Positions 9,807 to 19,261 of a stretch of 64,000 bases of DNA are shown piece after piece. The DNA lies in the NCBI GenBank assembly GCA_031260805.1, contig JAISKV010000001.1, forward strand, positions 84,978-148,977, in the 5' to 3' direction. The translations under genes were made by a program, and so were the position numbers. Position 1 is the first letter of the stretch; the number at the start of each line of letters is the position of its first letter. Below the pieces are notes generated by a model. The model did no database searches. It saw nothing but the letters and a program-made list of their open reading frames with translations, and was not told the DNA's origin. Source of the stretch: Rickettsiales bacterium (GTDB taxonomy: Bacteria > Pseudomonadota > Alphaproteobacteria > Rs-D84).

Positions 9807-10687
9807 TGCATGACTGAACATAAATCCATCTCGGTCGGGATGTTATTAATAACCGCATCCGGTTTCAGTTGCGTGCGGAACCAGGTGTATTGCCGCTTGG
9901 CATTTCCGCGCTCTATCTTGCGCCGCCATAGTTCCAACGCGGCATCCTTAGGTATTTCGCCGCGCAGATATTTTGATATTTCCGCAACCCCGTCGGCGCG
10001 CTTAATCGGCAAATTATCGGGCAGGTTCATTATGCCGCGAACTTCCATCTCGGCATTTTTATTCAATGCGGTCATTCGCGTTGCGATGCGCTGCAAGACT
10101 ATTTCCCGCGGCGGCAGGATTAAAATAACTTTTGGCGGCGCTGGCAAGACCGGAACATTCGGCGCTGATTGCCATTGCGACAACGGCCTGCCGGTTTGTA
10201 AAAAAACCTCAACCCCGCGGGTGATTCGCTGGCGGTCGTTCGGGTTTATTTTTGCCGCCCAGACAGGGTCTATTTTTTGCAAGTCCGCGAATCCAAAAGC
10301 CGCTGCGCGCTGCCGGTTTTCCGCCGACACCGCCGGAATTTCTGAAAATCCAGTCAGCAGGGCCCGCAGATAAAATCCCGCGCCGCCGACAAATATCGGA
10401 ACGCGGCCGGACGCAATAGCATCGTCGTATTCCGCGCGCGCCATTTTCGCCCATGTTCCCGCAGACAGCGGCGCGGCCGGTTCTGTTATAGAGTAAAGCC
10501 GGTATGGAATTCCGTCATTTTGCAACCCTTCGGCCAAGGGCGACGCGGACAAGTTCTCAATGCCGCGGTAAACCTGGACGCTGTCGGCGTTTATGATGGT
10601 GCCAAAGACCTGTTTCGCGAACGCGTGCGCGAAATCGGTCTTGCCCGATGCGGTCGGTCCTGTGATGATGTAAGACAATTGTTTCAT
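9803..10687 (-). CDS. miaA: tRNA dimethylallyltransferase
   Basis: IITGPTASGKTDFAHAFAKQVFGTIINADSVQVYRGI...VGGAGFYLRALLTG; start moved to MKQLSY. Confidence 0.95.
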   Translation of the reverse strand: MKQLSYIITGPTASGKTDFAHAFAKQVFGTIINADSVQVYRGIENLSASPLAEGLQNDGIPYRLYSITEPAAPLSAGTWAKMARAEYDDAIASGRVPIFVGGAGFYLRALLTGFSEIPAVSAENRQRAAAFGFADLQKIDPVWAAKINPNDRQRITRGVEVFLQTGRPLSQWQSAPNVPVLPAPPKVILILPPREIVLQRIATRMTALNKNAEMEVRGIMNLPDNLPIKRADGVAEISKYLRGEIPKDAALELWRRKIERGNAKRQYTWFRTQLKPDAVINNIPTEMDLCSVMQ

Positions 10688-10754
10688 TGCAAAAATCATT
10701 ATAATTGGTATAATTGCGGTTGTCCAATAACAAAAATTACAAAGGAAGAATATA

Positions 10755-11750
10755 ATGTCAAAAATCAAAGTTGCAATCAATGGTTTCGGCCGCATCGGTC
10801 GGCTGGTCTTGCGCGCCGCGCTGGAATCGGGACGCGATGATTTGGAATTTGTCGTGGTGAACGATCTGGCCGCGCCCGAAGAAAATGCGTACCTGCTGGA
10901 ATACGATTCAGTTCATGGCAAATTGTCGATGCCGGTTGAATTTTCCGACGGATACATGACTGTCGGCGGGCATAAAATCAAAGTATTGGCGGAGCGCGAT
11001 CCGACAAAATTGCCTTGGGGAGAATTGGGCGTTGATATCGTCATGGAATGCACGGGGGTTTTCGCAACCGCGGAAAAGGCCTCTGTTCATTTGACTGCGG
11101 GCGCCAAGAAAGTCCTGATTTCCGCCCCTGCTGACGGCGTGGATAAAACGGTGGTGTTCGGCGTGAATGAAAAAACGCTGACCGGCGCGGATAAAATAGT
11201 TTCCAACGGATCTTGCACTACGAACTGTCTGGCGCCGGTTGCGGCCATTCTGGACGAAAAATTTGGAATCGTGAATGGCTGGATGACAACCGTCCATGCG
11301 TATACCGGGGACCAGGTTTTATTGGACCGCAATCATAAAGACTTTCGTCGCGCGCGCGCGGCCGGACTGTCAATGATTCCGACATCAACCGGCGCGGCCA
11401 AGGCAATCGGATTGGTTCTGCCGAATCTGGCCGGGAAATTGAACGGCACCGCGATACGCGTGCCGACGCCGGATGTCAGCGTGGTTGAATTCGTCGCGAA
11501 TCTGAATACTGCGGCGACCACGGACGCAGTGAACGCGGCGGTGAAGGCGGCCGAGTCAAAAATACTCGGGTACAATGAAAAGCCGCTGGTGTCGGTGGAT
11601 TTCGTGCATGATTCGCGCTCGTCAGTGTTTGACGCGACGCAGACGAAAATGATCGGCGATAAATTGCTGCATATAACTGCGTGGTATGACAACGAGTGGG
11701 GCTTTTCCAACCGCATGTGCGATACCGCGGTTATTATGGGCCGGATGTAA
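10755..11750 (+). CDS. gap: Glyceraldehyde-3-phosphate dehydrogenase
   Basis: KVAINGFGRIGRLVLRAA; SNGSCTTNCLAPVAAIL; WYDNEWGFSNR. Confidence 0.97.
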   Translation: MSKIKVAINGFGRIGRLVLRAALESGRDDLEFVVVNDLAAPEENAYLLEYDSVHGKLSMPVEFSDGYMTVGGHKIKVLAERDPTKLPWGELGVDIVMECTGVFATAEKASVHLTAGAKKVLISAPADGVDKTVVFGVNEKTLTGADKIVSNGSCTTNCLAPVAAILDEKFGIVNGWMTTVHAYTGDQVLLDRNHKDFRRARAAGLSMIPTSTGAAKAIGLVLPNLAGKLNGTAIRVPTPDVSVVEFVANLNTAATTDAVNAAVKAAESKILGYNEKPLVSVDFVHDSRSSVFDATQTKMIGDKLLHITAWYDNEWGFSNRMCDTAVIMGRM

Positions 11751-11772
11751 ATGAATAACCAAGGCCATGACC

Positions 11773-11838
11773 TATTTTTCCCCTTGCATTCCGGGATTCT
11801 ATTTTCTACACTCGGATTATAAAACAAGGGGAAAAATA
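11773..11838 (+). promoter_or_regulatory. 14-bp perfect inverted repeat bracketing the presumed ssb promoter and covering its RBS
   Basis: tatttttccccttg (11773-11786) pairs with caaggggaaaaata (11825-11838); the right arm contains aagggg just before the ATG. Confidence 0.6.
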
Positions 11839-12302
11839 TGGCTGGATGCGTGAATAAAGTAAGTTTGCTTGGAAATTTGGGCGTTGACCCGACTGTTCGC
11901 ACAATGGGCAACGGCGGCAAAGTCGTCAGTTTTACATTGGCGACATCAGAAACATGGAAGGATAAAGCAACCGGCGAACGGCGCGAGCAAACCGAATGGC
12001 ACCGCATTGTGATTTTCAATCCGAACTTGGCCGATGTCGCGGAACGGTTTCTGCAAAAAGGGACCAAGGTTTATGTGGAAGGCAATCTGCGCACGCGCAA
12101 GTACACCAACCAGGCCGGCCAGGAAGTGTACACTACCGAAGTAGTGCTACAAAATATGAGCAGCGTTTTGATTCTGATATCCGGAACCAAGGGCAACAGT
12201 GAAGGCGGCGAATACGGCGGCGGATCATCCGCGCCTGCGGCGGCGCCCGCCCCGCGCGAAGAAATAAACATCGCGCAAATCGCAGACGATATACCGTTCT
12301 AA
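11838..12302 (+). CDS. ssb: Single-stranded DNA-binding protein
   Basis: [35 protein letters not shown]...TEWHRIVIF; acidic DDIPF tail. Confidence 0.96.
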   Translation: MAGCVNKVSLLGNLGVDPTVRTMGNGGKVVSFTLATSETWKDKATGERREQTEWHRIVIFNPNLADVAERFLQKGTKVYVEGNLRTRKYTNQAGQEVYTTEVVLQNMSSVLILISGTKGNSEGGEYGGGSSAPAAAPAPREEINIAQIADDIPF

Positions 12303-12329
12303 AAAAACGCGGCGTGCCGCGTTTTTTTT
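12302..12329 (+). terminator. Rho-independent terminator (ssb)
   Basis: aaaaaacgcggcgtgccgcgtttttttt. Confidence 0.85.
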
Positions 12330-12364
12330 GTTATTCATTATTCGTACTCGGAACTCGTATTCTA

Positions 12365-12440
12365 TCGTCACCCCGGGCTACGCCCCGGGGTCCATTACGA
12401 ATGGATTCCGGGTTTCGCTTCGCTCCCCCGGAATGACGAT
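12365..12440. repeat. Family A palindromic repeat
   Basis: cgtcaccccgggctacgccccggggtcca...ggattccgggtttcgcttcgctcccccggaatgacga; ends 4 nt before the priA N-half stop. Confidence 0.85.
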
Positions 12441-12444
12441 TTTA

Positions 12445-13728
12445 CTATCTGCTCTTTACCCTCAAATCCACAATCTCTATCCGCGGCAGAACCGCGCCGC
12501 CAAAGCGCGCGGTCAGGCGCAGATGCCGGTATCTTCCGGACGCCGCATTTTTCAATGTCTCGAAACTGGGGGTCGCCGATGCCAGAACAATCGGACAATC
12601 TTCTATCTTGGCGCGCAGAACCGCCATATCGCGCGCGTTGTAAATGCCCTGATCTTCCTGCTTGTAAGAACCGTCATGCTCTTCATCCACAACAATCAAA
12701 TCCAATTTTTGCCATGGCAAAAATAAAGCGGACCGCGTGCCGATGACTATCTTTATTTCGCCGCCGGCAACGCCGCGCCAAATATCGCGGCGGTTTGCTG
12801 CGGTCAGATTGCTGTGCCAGACCACAGGCGGCGCGCCAAAGCGATCCCGGAACCGATTGATGAACTGCGCGGTCAGCGCGATTTCCGGCAGCATGATTAA
12901 AACATTGCCGCCATTCAGATAAGCCCGCAATGCGGCGTCAAAATAAACCTGGGTCTTGCCGCTGCCCGTGATGCCATCCAGCAGGAATGTTTGGAAATAT
13001 TTGTAAACCACCCCGCCCTGCGGGCACCCCTCCAAGGGAGGGGAACTGGCATTCGCGTTCGGTCTAAGTTCCCCTCCCTTGGAGGGGTGCCGCGCAGCGG
13101 CGGGGTGGTTTACAGGATTTACTATTTCTTCTGCTGCGGCCTGCTGCTCGGCATTCAAGACAACGCTGCCTGTGTCAAAATAATTTATGATTTCTGATTT
13201 ATGCTTTTTAATTTTCTCATCGCACCGGACCAATCCACCGTTCTTTATCATCGTATTTATGACAGAAGGCGACACCCGCGCGATATTCCTTAAATCAGCC
13301 GCGGTCATCGGCGAATTATCATTGCTGTCAAACGCATCCGCGATCGCCATCCGCGCCGCTGTTATTTTCCCGCCGCCGGCAAAACTGTATAAAATTTCCA
13401 TTTTTGGCGGTGCAAAAACCTCTGGCACATTGACGATCAGGCGCAGCACCGCGCCAGGCGCCATCATCGTCCAATCCGCCATTTTATAAATCCAAGCAAT
13501 TGCGGCGGCCGGCAGCCGGTAATTTGCAATCGGCATTGCGGATTTAATTTTTTCAGCCGGCAATCCAGAATCGCCCGGGCCGACAATAACGCCAACGAAT
13601 TTCAACGGCCCGACATTGACGCCAGCGAATTGCCCGACCATGGCCGATTCGCGCAAACGATAATCATAACCGCTGTTCACAACATTCGGAACCAGTACCT
13701 TGACAATATCGCCGCAATTGAATTTCAT
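12445..13728 (-). CDS. priA: Primosomal protein N' (PriA), N-terminal half (DNA-binding, winged helix, helicase domain 1)
   Basis: FLLDGITGSGKTQVYFDAALRA...IMLPEIALTAQFINRFRDRF...WHSNLT...IVIGTRSALFLP...VDEEHDGSYKQ...ATPSFETL; ends VDLRVKSR* where full-length PriA would enter helicase domain 2. Confidence 0.93.
   Translation of the reverse strand: MKFNCGDIVKVLVPNVVNSGYDYRLRESAMVGQFAGVNVGPLKFVGVIVGPGDSGLPAEKIKSAMPIANYRLPAAAIAWIYKMADWTMMAPGAVLRLIVNVPEVFAPPKMEILYSFAGGGKITAARMAIADAFDSNDNSPMTAADLRNIARVSPSVINTMIKNGGLVRCDEKIKKHKSEIINYFDTGSVVLNAEQQAAAEEIVNPVNHPAAARHPSKGGELRPNANASSPPLEGCPQGGVVYKYFQTFLLDGITGSGKTQVYFDAALRAYLNGGNVLIMLPEIALTAQFINRFRDRFGAPPVVWHSNLTAANRRDIWRGVAGGEIKIVIGTRSALFLPWQKLDLIVVDEEHDGSYKQEDQGIYNARDMAVLRAKIEDCPIVLASATPSFETLKNAASGRYRHLRLTARFGGAVLPRIEIVDLRVKSR
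13003..13113. repeat. Family C palindromic element inserted in frame in priA N-half
   Basis: GTAAACCACCCCGC...CACCCCTCCAAGGGAGGGGAAC...GTTCCCCTCCCTTGGAGGGGTG...GCGGGGTGGTTTAC; 111 bp = 37 codons. Confidence 0.92.
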
Positions 13729-13730
13729 AC

Positions 13731-13766
13731 GAAAAAAATACCGCACTTGGCGGTATTTTTCAATAC
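13731..13766 (-). terminator. Terminator hairpin
   Basis: aaaaataccgcacttggcggtattttt between 13778-14086 and the priA N-half. Confidence 0.7.
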
Positions 13767-13777
13767 ATTTATTTTAA

Positions 13778-14086
13778 TTAATCATTGCAAGGCTTCACTG
13801 TGCGGCGAACGCTGTAAGTGCGGCTGGGTTCGTAATAAACGACTGGCTGGAATTCCTGGTAATGATCAATGATTTCGGTGCCAACCTTGACCCGGACCGG
13901 CGCGCCGCAAGGCGAACCGCCACAGCGCGATTGACGCGCAATCGGCTGGTATTCATACTTTTTAACCTGGGCCGGTTGTGCGCGACGATATTCAACCCGC
14001 TCATAATCGCCATACAGACCGCCATCGGATGCGACCGCTGCAACAGCGACAACTGACAAACAAACTGCTGTTAATATTTTCTTCAT
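13778..14086 (-). CDS. Small secreted hypothetical protein
   Basis: Signal peptide MKKILTAVCLSVVAVAAVAS. Confidence 0.65.
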   Translation of the reverse strand: MKKILTAVCLSVVAVAAVASDGGLYGDYERVEYRRAQPAQVKKYEYQPIARQSRCGGSPCGAPVRVKVGTEIIDHYQEFQPVVYYEPSRTYSVRRTVKPCND

Positions 14087-14153
14087 AACAAACCCCTTTT
14101 TTGGTTTTGACGAAGAAAATATAATACATAAAATTTAATTGTCAAGTTTTTTA

Positions 14154-14783
14154 TTAAAAATATGAATTATTCGTTTTCAGCCAGCCGACATCAACTTCGG
14201 GCCCGTGGCCGCAAATCACACGGGTTTTGTCCGGCATATTCAATCCGCGCATCTTTTCCAATGATTTTCGCAGCATCGCGGTGTCCCCGGTGGGCAGATC
14301 CGTTCGCCCGACCGAATCGCCGATAATCGTGTCCCCGGCGATAAAAACATCGTAATCTGTAAAGTAAAAGCCCAAACTGCCTGCGCTGTGTCCGGGTAAT
14401 TGAACGACGACCGCATGCAAGCCCGGCAATATTTCCAACCGGCCAACGCAAATGTCAACCGGTGGATTTTTTTCGCAGTCCAATTCCGCGCATCCGATAT
14501 CGGCCAAGACTTGATTAGACCATTTTACAACCGGCAGATCATGATGGGACAGATACCAGGGGCTGGCCGTTTCACAAATCAATTCCGGCACAGCCATCAT
14601 GTGGTCGTAATGCCCGTGCGTCAGGTAAATCGCGCGCAGTTTCAGATTTTTCCGGCCCAACAGTTCCAGCCAGTCCGCGGCCCGCCCCCAAGGGTCAAAA
14701 ATAACCGCATCCGTTCCATTGTCAATCAGCACTGAATTTGTGTTAATCGGCGACATTCGCATAGTCTGAATATTTATTGTCAT
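14154..14783 (-). CDS. MBL-fold metallo-hydrolase (glyoxalase II-like)
   Basis: LTHGHYDHM; GHSAGSLGF; GDTIIGDSVGRTDLP; GHGPE. Confidence 0.9.
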   Translation of the reverse strand: MTINIQTMRMSPINTNSVLIDNGTDAVIFDPWGRAADWLELLGRKNLKLRAIYLTHGHYDHMMAVPELICETASPWYLSHHDLPVVKWSNQVLADIGCAELDCEKNPPVDICVGRLEILPGLHAVVVQLPGHSAGSLGFYFTDYDVFIAGDTIIGDSVGRTDLPTGDTAMLRKSLEKMRGLNMPDKTRVICGHGPEVDVGWLKTNNSYF

Positions 14784-14855
14784 ACCGGCATGTTAACGAA
14801 AAATGCACAGCCATGAAACAGGAAAAATTTCACAATAAAACCACCACCTACACCT

Positions 14856-16670
14856 TCACCTAAGTACCTTTTCAATCTCTTCCCTGGTCAGGGTTTCGCG
14901 CTTTAACAATGCTTCGGCCAGTTTTTTGACCCTGGTCTTGTTTTTTACCAGAATTGCACGCGCGTTTTTGTATGCAGTGTCCATCCACTTTTTGACTTCC
15001 GCATCAACCAATTCCGCAGTTTTTTCAGAAGCGTTTTCCAGCGCGCCGCGCGACTCGAACCGCGTCATTTGGTTTATCGCCACCGGGCCGAATTTATCGG
15101 ACAGGCCCCAGACAGTTATCGCGCGCCGCGCCAGATAAGTTGCCGTCGCAATGTCATTTTCCGCCCCGGTTGTGATTTTGTCGCGGCCGAAAAATAGTTC
15201 TTCCGCGCCGCGCCCGGCCAATGAAACCACCAGATCCGCGCGCAGTTCCGCCAGCGTCAGATGAACTTTGTCATCCGTGGGCAAGTACTGGACCATGCCG
15301 GCCGCGCGGCCGCGCGGGATAATCGTCGCCTTGTGAATCGGGTCCACCACACCCTTGAAGTGCGTTGACATGAACGCATGGCCCGCTTCATGATACGCGG
15401 TCAGTTTTATGTCTTCGGCGCGCATTTTTTTATCTTTTTTCGGCCCCATCAAAATCTTGTCCCGCGCTTCGTCCAGATCGGCAACCGTGATTTCCGTGCG
15501 ATTCGCGCGCGCCGCAAACAAAGCCGCTTCGTTCAGCAGATTTTCCAGGTCCGCGCCGGAAAATCCGGTGGTTCCGCGCGCGCTGTCCGCCAAATCCACG
15601 CCGCTTGCAAACTTGAACTTTTTCGCGTAAATATCCAGAATCGCGCGCCGGCCCGCCAAGTCCGGCAGTTCAATGTAAACCTGGCGGTCAAAGCGGCCGG
15701 GCCGCAGCAGCGCGGGGTCCAGCATGTCCGGCCGATTCGTCGCACCGACGACGATTATGTTCGTTTCGTTGGAAAATCCGTCCATTTCAATCAGCAGTTG
15801 ATTCAGCGTCTGCTCGCGGTCATTGTCGTTGAAACTGCTATGGCCGCGCTTGGTTCCGATGGCGTCAATTTCATCAATGAACAGGATGCATGGCGCGTTT
15901 TTTTTCGCCAACTCAAAAATTTCTTTAATCTTCGCAACGCCCAGCCCCACGATGATTCCGGAAAAATCACTGCCGGACGCGGCAAAGAACGGGACATTCG
16001 CTTCGCCCGCAATCGCGCGCGCCAGCAAAGTCTTGCCGGTGCCAGGCGCGCCGGACAACAGAATTCCGCGCGGCACCCGCGCGCCCAGGTCCCGAAACTT
16101 GCCCGGATTTTTCAAGAAATCCACGATTTCCATGACTTCCGTTTTTGCATCGTCAATCCCGGCGACATCCGCGAAAGTTGTCTTGGTCTTGCCCGTCGTT
16201 ATTCTTGTCGGATTCATTTGCGATATTTTTCCGGGAAGCCCGCCAACGCCGCCGCCGCGCATTCCGCGGAATATCCACCAGATAAACAGCAGCCCCATCA
16301 GAATCGGAACCCAGGTTCCCAGATAATCAATCCATCCGCGCGATTTGTCCAGCGACACGGACGCGCCGGTCTTGGCGATTTTTTCCAGCAGCGCGGCATC
16401 GTAATCAATTGCCGCGGTGTATTTCAGCCCATCCCGCAATTCGCCAGTGGCAATCCCGTCGCGGATAGCCATCGTCGCAATATTCTTCTTGTCCGCATTT
16501 TGCAGTATTTGTGAAAAATTGAGTTCCAACGGCGCGGCTTGTTTGGTTTCCGCGCCCGGCGCCGCGGCCGGTTGCAGGTAAATCGCGCGCCCGATTGTTA
16601 TCGCCAGAATAACCGCAAAAATAATCAGATATTTCGCGCCGCCGTCTTTTTTATTAAATTTCTTTTTCAA
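14856..16670 (-). CDS. ftsH: ATP-dependent zinc metalloprotease FtsH
   Basis: GAPGTGKTLLARAIAGEANVPFFAASGSDF; LFIDEIDAIG; HEAGHAF; probable TTG start at 16670 overlapping tilS. Confidence 0.95.
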   Translation of the reverse strand: MKKKFNKKDGGAKYLIIFAVILAITIGRAIYLQPAAAPGAETKQAAPLELNFSQILQNADKKNIATMAIRDGIATGELRDGLKYTAAIDYDAALLEKIAKTGASVSLDKSRGWIDYLGTWVPILMGLLFIWWIFRGMRGGGVGGLPGKISQMNPTRITTGKTKTTFADVAGIDDAKTEVMEIVDFLKNPGKFRDLGARVPRGILLSGAPGTGKTLLARAIAGEANVPFFAASGSDFSGIIVGLGVAKIKEIFELAKKNAPCILFIDEIDAIGTKRGHSSFNDNDREQTLNQLLIEMDGFSNETNIIVVGATNRPDMLDPALLRPGRFDRQVYIELPDLAGRRAILDIYAKKFKFASGVDLADSARGTTGFSGADLENLLNEAALFAARANRTEITVADLDEARDKILMGPKKDKKMRAEDIKLTAYHEAGHAFMSTHFKGVVDPIHKATIIPRGRAAGMVQYLPTDDKVHLTLAELRADLVVSLAGRGAEELFFGRDKITTGAENDIATATYLARRAITVWGLSDKFGPVAINQMTRFESRGALENASEKTAELVDAEVKKWMDTAYKNARAILVKNKTRVKKLAEALLKRETLTREEIEKVLR

Positions 16671-17532
16671 TTTTAATCTCGTTTTTCTTTCTTGTGATGA
16701 TGCAGTTGCCCAGCGTCCTGCGCACGGTCGGCGCGGCCAGCAGAGCATACAATAATTTTTGCAGCGATTGCAAGCGCGGCGCGTAAGACGCTTTTCCGAT
16801 TCGCCGAATTTCATCGCCCAGAAATTTCAACTGCAATTCTGCCGGCATTTCCCAAAAGTCCCCGCGCGCCGCCATGGATTCCAGCGATTCGCGCGCACGC
16901 GCCAAGTTCGCGATCGCCAGCAGCATCCGTTCGTCCGTTATTCCCAGCGCATCGCGCAGAACGCGGCGATTCTTGCGAATCTTCACGCGCGTGTACTTTT
17001 CGTCGTCGTTCATCGCGTCATGAAAGTATTTGTGATTGAAGTCGGCGCAGTATTTTTCCAGCGCGGCGCGCGGAATGCCCAGCAGCGGCCGAATGATTTT
17101 AATCCCGTCGCGCGACGCAACAGCGCGAATCCCGGCCAGCCCGTAAATCCCGCTGCCGCGCCGCAAATTCATCAGAAAAGTTTCAATGTTGTCATCTGCC
17201 TGGTGCGCGACCGCCAAGACGCCGACCCCGTTCTTGTGGCACCAGTCCGTCATCAGCCCGTACCGCGCGTTGCGGGCGGATTCTTCCAGTCCCGTCCGCG
17301 GCTTGACCCCGTTCCATTCCAGAACAACCGTATCAAACGGCAGCGATTTCACATGCGCCGCCTCGGCCTCTGACTCTGGGCGCAGTTTGTGGTTCACATG
17401 CAGAACGACAAAGTCCAGCCCCAGTTCTGCGCACAAATGCATCAGCGCGGTTGAATCCGCGCCGCCGCTGACCGCCAGCGCGATTTTCTCCCCGCGGTAT
17501 TTTTCCATAAAATCTGCAAACTCTGCGAACAT
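16654..17532 (-). CDS. tilS: tRNA(Ile)-lysidine synthase
   Basis: IALAVSGGADSTALMHL; HVNHKLRPES; AHQADDNIETFLMNLRRGSG. Confidence 0.95.
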   Translation of the reverse strand: MFAEFADFMEKYRGEKIALAVSGGADSTALMHLCAELGLDFVVLHVNHKLRPESEAEAAHVKSLPFDTVVLEWNGVKPRTGLEESARNARYGLMTDWCHKNGVGVLAVAHQADDNIETFLMNLRRGSGIYGLAGIRAVASRDGIKIIRPLLGIPRAALEKYCADFNHKYFHDAMNDDEKYTRVKIRKNRRVLRDALGITDERMLLAIANLARARESLESMAARGDFWEMPAELQLKFLGDEIRRIGKASYAPRLQSLQKLLYALLAAPTVRRTLGNCIITRKKNEIKIEKEI

Positions 17533-17577
17533 TTATGGCTATTTTATGATATAATTCCGGAAAAGAAAGGACTTTTT

Positions 17578-18123
17578 ATGATTAATTCAGTGGCGGTTTA
17601 TTGCGGGCATCAATTCGGGACAGATCCAAAATTTGCGCGGGATGCGGCGGAAATAGGCGAATTGTTCGCCAGAAACAAAATCAAAATGGTGTTTGGCGGC
17701 GGAAATGTAGGCCTGATGGGAACGGTCGCGTCGGCCGCAATAAACAACGGCGGCGAAGTCATCGGCATCACGACCAGCCATGTCGTGCAAAAGCAAGAGC
17801 CTGCGCACGAAAACGCCCGCATTGAAATTGTCGGCGGCGTGAACGACCGCAAGCAGCGCATGTTTGATCTGTCTGATGCTTTTTTGATTCTGCCCGGCGG
17901 CATCGGCACGCTGAACGAACTGACCGATATTCTGACAATGCAGCAGATTGGCGAAACGCACAAGCCTATATGGTTTCTGAACACCGGAAAATACTGGGAC
18001 ATGATGGGCGCGATGTTTGTCCACATGCAGCAGAACGGGTTTATTGAATCAATGGACGATTACGACATCACTGTCTTCACCACGCCGCAGGAAGTAATCA
18101 ATGCAATCAGAAATTCTGAATAA
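17578..18123 (+). CDS. LOG family protein
   Basis: VFGGGNVGLMGTVA; KQRMFDLSDAFLILPGGIGTLNEL. Confidence 0.93.
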   Translation: MINSVAVYCGHQFGTDPKFARDAAEIGELFARNKIKMVFGGGNVGLMGTVASAAINNGGEVIGITTSHVVQKQEPAHENARIEIVGGVNDRKQRMFDLSDAFLILPGGIGTLNELTDILTMQQIGETHKPIWFLNTGKYWDMMGAMFVHMQQNGFIESMDDYDITVFTTPQEVINAIRNSE

Positions 18124-18982
18124 TTTTTTGGATTATCTGAAACTGACGCGCGGCTTTTCAGATTATACGGTGATTTCGTACCGTACCGACCTGCTGGACT
18201 TTTTCGGATTTATTGGTGATTTTTCAGGCGCGGATTCGCTGGGCGCGGTTGACACGCTGACATTCCGCTCGTACCTGTCCAATCGTCAGAACCGCAATTT
18301 GTCCGCGCGGGGAACTGCGCGCGCATTGGCCGCGATACGCAGTTTTTACAAATTTATTAAAAAAGAATACGGCATAAAAAACGACGCTATAAACCTGATA
18401 TCTTCGCCAAAAATCCCCAGGAAATTATCCAAGGCGATTGACACGCCCGACATAATGGAAATGCATGGCGCGATTAACGAATCCGACCCTTGGATTGCGG
18501 CGCGCGATTGGGCGCTGATCATGCTGATATTCGGATGCGGGCTGCGAATATCCGAAGCATTGTCGCTGACCATGCAAGATATAGCGGGCTGGCCGGAAAC
18601 GCTGCGCATCGTCGGTAAAGGTAAAAAAGAACGCATCGTGCCGGTTCTGCCGGCCGTGTACGACGCGCTGGAAAAATATATCGCGCTGCGCCGTCCCAGC
18701 GAAATCTTGTTTTTGTCAGTGCGCGGATTGCCGATGCGCGCGCGCATGGCGGAAAAAGTCTTGGAATCCGTGCGGTGCGCGTTGCAGTTGCCGGATTACA
18801 CAACGCCGCACGCGCTGCGGCATTCGTTCGCGACGGCATTGCTGTCCGGCGGCGTGGATTTGCGCAGTTTGCAGGAACTGCTGGGACATTCCTCGCTGTC
18901 CACGACGCAACTGTATACCAAACTGGACATGACCGAGGTTATGAAGAACTATAACCGCGCCCATCCAAAAGCCCGGGAATAA
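18101..18982 (+). CDS. xerC: XerC/XerD-type tyrosine recombinase
   Basis: Core-binding domain; GCGLRISEAL; TPHALRHSFATALLSGGVDLRSLQELLGHSSLSTTQLYT. Confidence 0.92.
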   Translation: MQSEILNNFLDYLKLTRGFSDYTVISYRTDLLDFFGFIGDFSGADSLGAVDTLTFRSYLSNRQNRNLSARGTARALAAIRSFYKFIKKEYGIKNDAINLISSPKIPRKLSKAIDTPDIMEMHGAINESDPWIAARDWALIMLIFGCGLRISEALSLTMQDIAGWPETLRIVGKGKKERIVPVLPAVYDALEKYIALRRPSEILFLSVRGLPMRARMAEKVLESVRCALQLPDYTTPHALRHSFATALLSGGVDLRSLQELLGHSSLSTTQLYTKLDMTEVMKNYNRAHPKARE

Positions 18983-19072
18983 ATTATTGCAAACCGGGCC
19001 ATTTATACTATAATCCGGGCAACCGGGGCCGTTAAAAAATAGGCGATAGGTACGATAACAATTTCTTATTAC

Positions 19073-19255
19073 CTATTTCCGTACTGCCAGCCACAGCGCG
19101 AACAGGTATCCGAATCCGGTCCAGCCGAACAGCCATGATGAAATCCGTATCATGCCCAGAGCAGTTTTGTCTTTCTTGTTTTTTGCGCCCAAAAATACAG
19201 GCGCGTACAGCACGATGCACAGAACTGCGGTAAAAAGCACAAGTTTTAGTATCAT
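19073..19255 (-). CDS. Small membrane protein resembling the superinfection-immunity (Imm) family
   Basis: IRISSWLFGWTGFGYLFALWLA matches the family pattern FLGWTGIGWxxALxWA. Confidence 0.55.
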   Translation of the reverse strand: MILKLVLFTAVLCIVLYAPVFLGAKNKKDKTALGMIRISSWLFGWTGFGYLFALWLAVRK

Positions 19256-19261
19256 TTAATC

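Noticed and set aside
8262-12444. Short inverted repeats at the two inferred inversion breakpoints
   Set aside because: Compared the flanks by eye; only weak, scattered similarity, so no site-specific invertase site is claimed.
15378-16514. 378-aa plus-strand ORF antisense to ftsH
   Set aside because: Shadow ORF opposite a well-supported ftsH; no domain, biased composition.
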